This document shows positions 5,207 through 6,465 of a stretch of DNA of 6,465 nt, one piece after another (the first letter of the stretch is position 1; every line of letters begins with the position of its first letter). Source of the stretch: Promethearchaeota archaeon CR_4 (GTDB lineage Archaea; Asgardarchaeota; Lokiarchaeia; Sigyniarchaeales; CR-4); the NCBI GenBank assembly GCA_001940655.1, contig MBAA01000201.1:30708-37172 (forward strand). Reading direction: 5' to 3'. The position numbers and the translations under genes were made by a program. The notes beneath the pieces were generated by a model, which saw only the letters and a list, made by a program, of their open reading frames with translations, searched no databases and was not told where the DNA came from.

Positions 5207-5455
5207 TTGCCGGTTTCGAATAGGTTGGCTTTTTTTACTGGCGCGAACCACCCTAAAGGCTCTAAATTTGTGTATATTCCCAAACTTTTATTGCAAATTC
5301 GGGAGACATTTAAGACGACATATTATCTTATACTTGACAAGAGAGATAGTCTAAGTGGAAAAAAATCGAGAAATGGAGCAGATATCTACGAAATTCCACA
5401 TACAAGCTATGGTATCTCTCTAAGGTGGTGGGTCAATCGTGGAAGACTTATATAA
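5207..5455 (+). CDS. Doubtful small ORF upstream of the winged-helix/HdrA gene
   Basis: An 82-codon frame with a TTG start and no evident ribosome site, overlapping the following gene by 17 bases in another frame. Its text (GSKFVYIPKLLLQI, then YYLILDKRDSLSGKKSRNG, then EIPHTSYGISLRWWVNRG) is moderately protein-like and faintly recalls AbrB-type swapped-hairpin proteins (KxxYIPK...). That likeness is too weak for a call. If real, its end would be translationally coupled to the GTG of the HdrA fusion. If not, 5073-5438 is simply a divergent promoter region. I lean slightly towards not real. Confidence 0.25.
   Translation: MPVSNRLAFFTGANHPKGSKFVYIPKLLLQIRETFKTTYYLILDKRDSLSGKKSRNGADIYEIPHTSYGISLRWWVNRGRLI
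5423..5430 (+). promoter_or_regulatory. Shine-Dalgarno sequence deciding the GTG start of the HdrA fusion
   Basis: AGGTGGTG, with GGTG matching the archaeal 16S rRNA tail, lies eight bases before GTG at 5439. An in-frame TAA at 5421-5423 overlaps its first base, so no start upstream of this point is possible. The next in-frame candidates lie inside the first helix of the winged-helix domain. Confidence 0.6.
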
Positions 5456-6465
5456 TATATTCACGAGTGAAATCCGGGTGAAGATCCTGGAGATTCTCCA
5501 GAAAGAATCCCTCAGTTATTCAGATTTGTATGGAAAATTAGAATTCAACACGACTGGTAAATTGAATTTCCATCTCAAAAATCTCCAAGGGTTGTTGGAG
5601 AAGAGTGACGCGGGATTGTACCGTCTCACGGAACGGGGGAAACAGGCCATCCAGATCTATCGTCTCAACCAGAGTATTTTGCAAGGGGAAATTCCCATTA
5701 CATCGATTTCACCATCCCAAGAGAAAAAGACAGGCATCCACCGGGTCGGCATCATCCTGTGTACGTGTATGGCGAGTCTGTGCCAAAGTGTTGGAGGAGA
5801 CCGGTCCCCGTTGGATACCATCCGGGCGTTGACCGAGACGTTAGGGGAGATTTCCGGCGTGGTAAGCGTAAAAGTATTCGACCACCTCTGCCAAGTCCGG
5901 TCCCAGAAAGAGATCACCGACTGGATTCAAGGCCATTACATCAACCGCATCGTGGTTGCGGCATGTTCCCCACACCTGCACGAGCATTTATTCGCGGAGA
6001 TCTTCCGGGACGTGTTTCCCTTGAGTAAGGTGGAATTTGTTAATCTTCGCGAACAGGTCGTCTGGGTCAATGACCCGGACCGCAAGGACAACGGACCCGT
6101 GAAGGAAAAGATCGCCCTCCTCATCGAAGCGGCGGTCACCCGGTCCAAACTCCAGTCTGAAATTCAACCCCAGCAATTCAACGTGGAAAAAGCGGTGGCC
6201 ATTATTGGGAGCGGGATCGCGGGGATCAACCTGGCGAAAAATTTAGCCGCGGCGGGGGTGCCGAAAATATACCTGATTGAGTCCGCGCCCACCCTCGGCG
6301 GCAAGGTGATCCGCTGGAGCGAGATCGCGGGATTTAACGATTGCTGCGCGTGCATCCTGAGCGAGGAAATGGTGGATCTCGCCACGTGGAAGAGTATCGA
6401 AATCTTGACGTTCACGGACGTGAGAGACATCCGGGGGGTCGTGGGGAACTACTTGCTCGACCTGA
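5439..6465 (+). CDS. hdrA-like: Winged-helix domain fused to HdrA-like Fe-S/FAD protein (C-terminus outside window)
   Basis: A continuous frame of 342 codons to the window edge, starting at GTG 5439. Residues 1-75 are an ArsR-like winged helix: SEIRVKILEILQKE, SYSDLYGKLE, the recognition helix TTGKLNFHLKNLQGLL and the wing KSDAGLYRLTERGKQAI. After a linker (76-99) comes the HdrA N-terminal Fe-S domain with Cys108, Cys110, Cys151 and Cys176 (CTC; HLCQ; VVAACSPHLHEHLF), then NLREQVVWV (202-210). The FAD-binding Rossmann part follows: IIGSGIAG (255-262), Glu281, GGKV (287-290), and the HdrA signature DCCACILSEEMVDLA (301-315). HdrA is the electron-bifurcating flavin subunit of heterodisulfide reductase and related complexes; typical HdrA begins at the point matching residue 101 here. 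The extra DNA-binding domain is unexpected. No hdrB, hdrC or mvhD is visible; they may lie beyond the window. Confidence 0.92.
   Translation, partial: MEDLYNIFTSEIRVKILEILQKESLSYSDLYGKLEFNTTGKLNFHLKNLQGLLEKSDAGLYRLTERGKQAIQIYRLNQSILQGEIPITSISPSQEKKTGIHRVGIILCTCMASLCQSVGGDRSPLDTIRALTETLGEISGVVSVKVFDHLCQVRSQKEITDWIQGHYINRIVVAACSPHLHEHLFAEIFRDVFPLSKVEFVNLREQVVWVNDPDRKDNGPVKEKIALLIEAAVTRSKLQSEIQPQQFNVEKAVAIIGSGIAGINLAKNLAAAGVPKIYLIESAPTLGGKVIRWSEIAGFNDCCACILSEEMVDLATWKSIEILTFTDVRDIRGVVGNYLLDL

Noticed and set aside
5605..6430. Several frames on both strands within the HdrA fusion region
   Set aside because: The continuous winged-helix/HdrA frame explains the whole stretch; the others are overlapping by-products of GC-rich third positions.

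Overview
The window looks like archaeal DNA, most probably from an Asgard archaeon. Three things point that way. There is a stand-alone Ras/Rab-like small GTPase with the G3 motif WDFGGEERF. There is a secreted NosD-type right-handed beta-helix protein full of glycosylation sequons. There is a winged-helix domain of archaeal type joined to an HdrA-like (heterodisulfide reductase A) flavoprotein. Possible TATA boxes and GGTG/GAGGA ribosome-binding sites fit archaea. No rRNA or tRNA is visible, so the lineage below Asgard cannot be given, and the assignment rests on protein style, not on a search.

Layout: (1) Positions 1-1515, minus: N-terminal 505 codons of a surface beta-helix protein whose C-terminus lies outside the window. 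(2) 1516-2545: about 1 kb with no intact gene. It holds a promoter for the beta-helix gene, a dyad, an oppositely directed TATA/SD/ATG that leads into a frame broken after four codons, a stretch that looks like a decayed gene, and an AT-rich zone with short direct repeats. (3) 2546-3298, plus: a 250-residue protein of unknown family with a charged repeated tail. It converges on (4) 3349-3879, minus: the small GTPase. A hairpin lies between their ends. (5) 3880-4203: the GTPase upstream region, with no gene. (6) 4204-5072, minus: a two-gene unit of a small 98-residue protein and a Pol-beta-type nucleotidyltransferase, overlapping at TTGA. (7) 5073-5438: divergent intergenic region, with one doubtful small ORF. 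(8) 5439-6465, plus: the start of a fused winged-helix/HdrA protein that runs off the window.

The genes do not form one operon: orientation changes at nearly every boundary. The only clear functional pair is the 98-residue protein with the nucleotidyltransferase, arranged like a toxin-antitoxin or nucleotidyl-transfer module. The most unusual gene is the winged-helix/HdrA fusion, which suggests a DNA-binding regulator physically joined to an Fe-S/FAD electron-transfer subunit. The two genes at the window edges are incomplete, so conclusions about their missing parts are limited.
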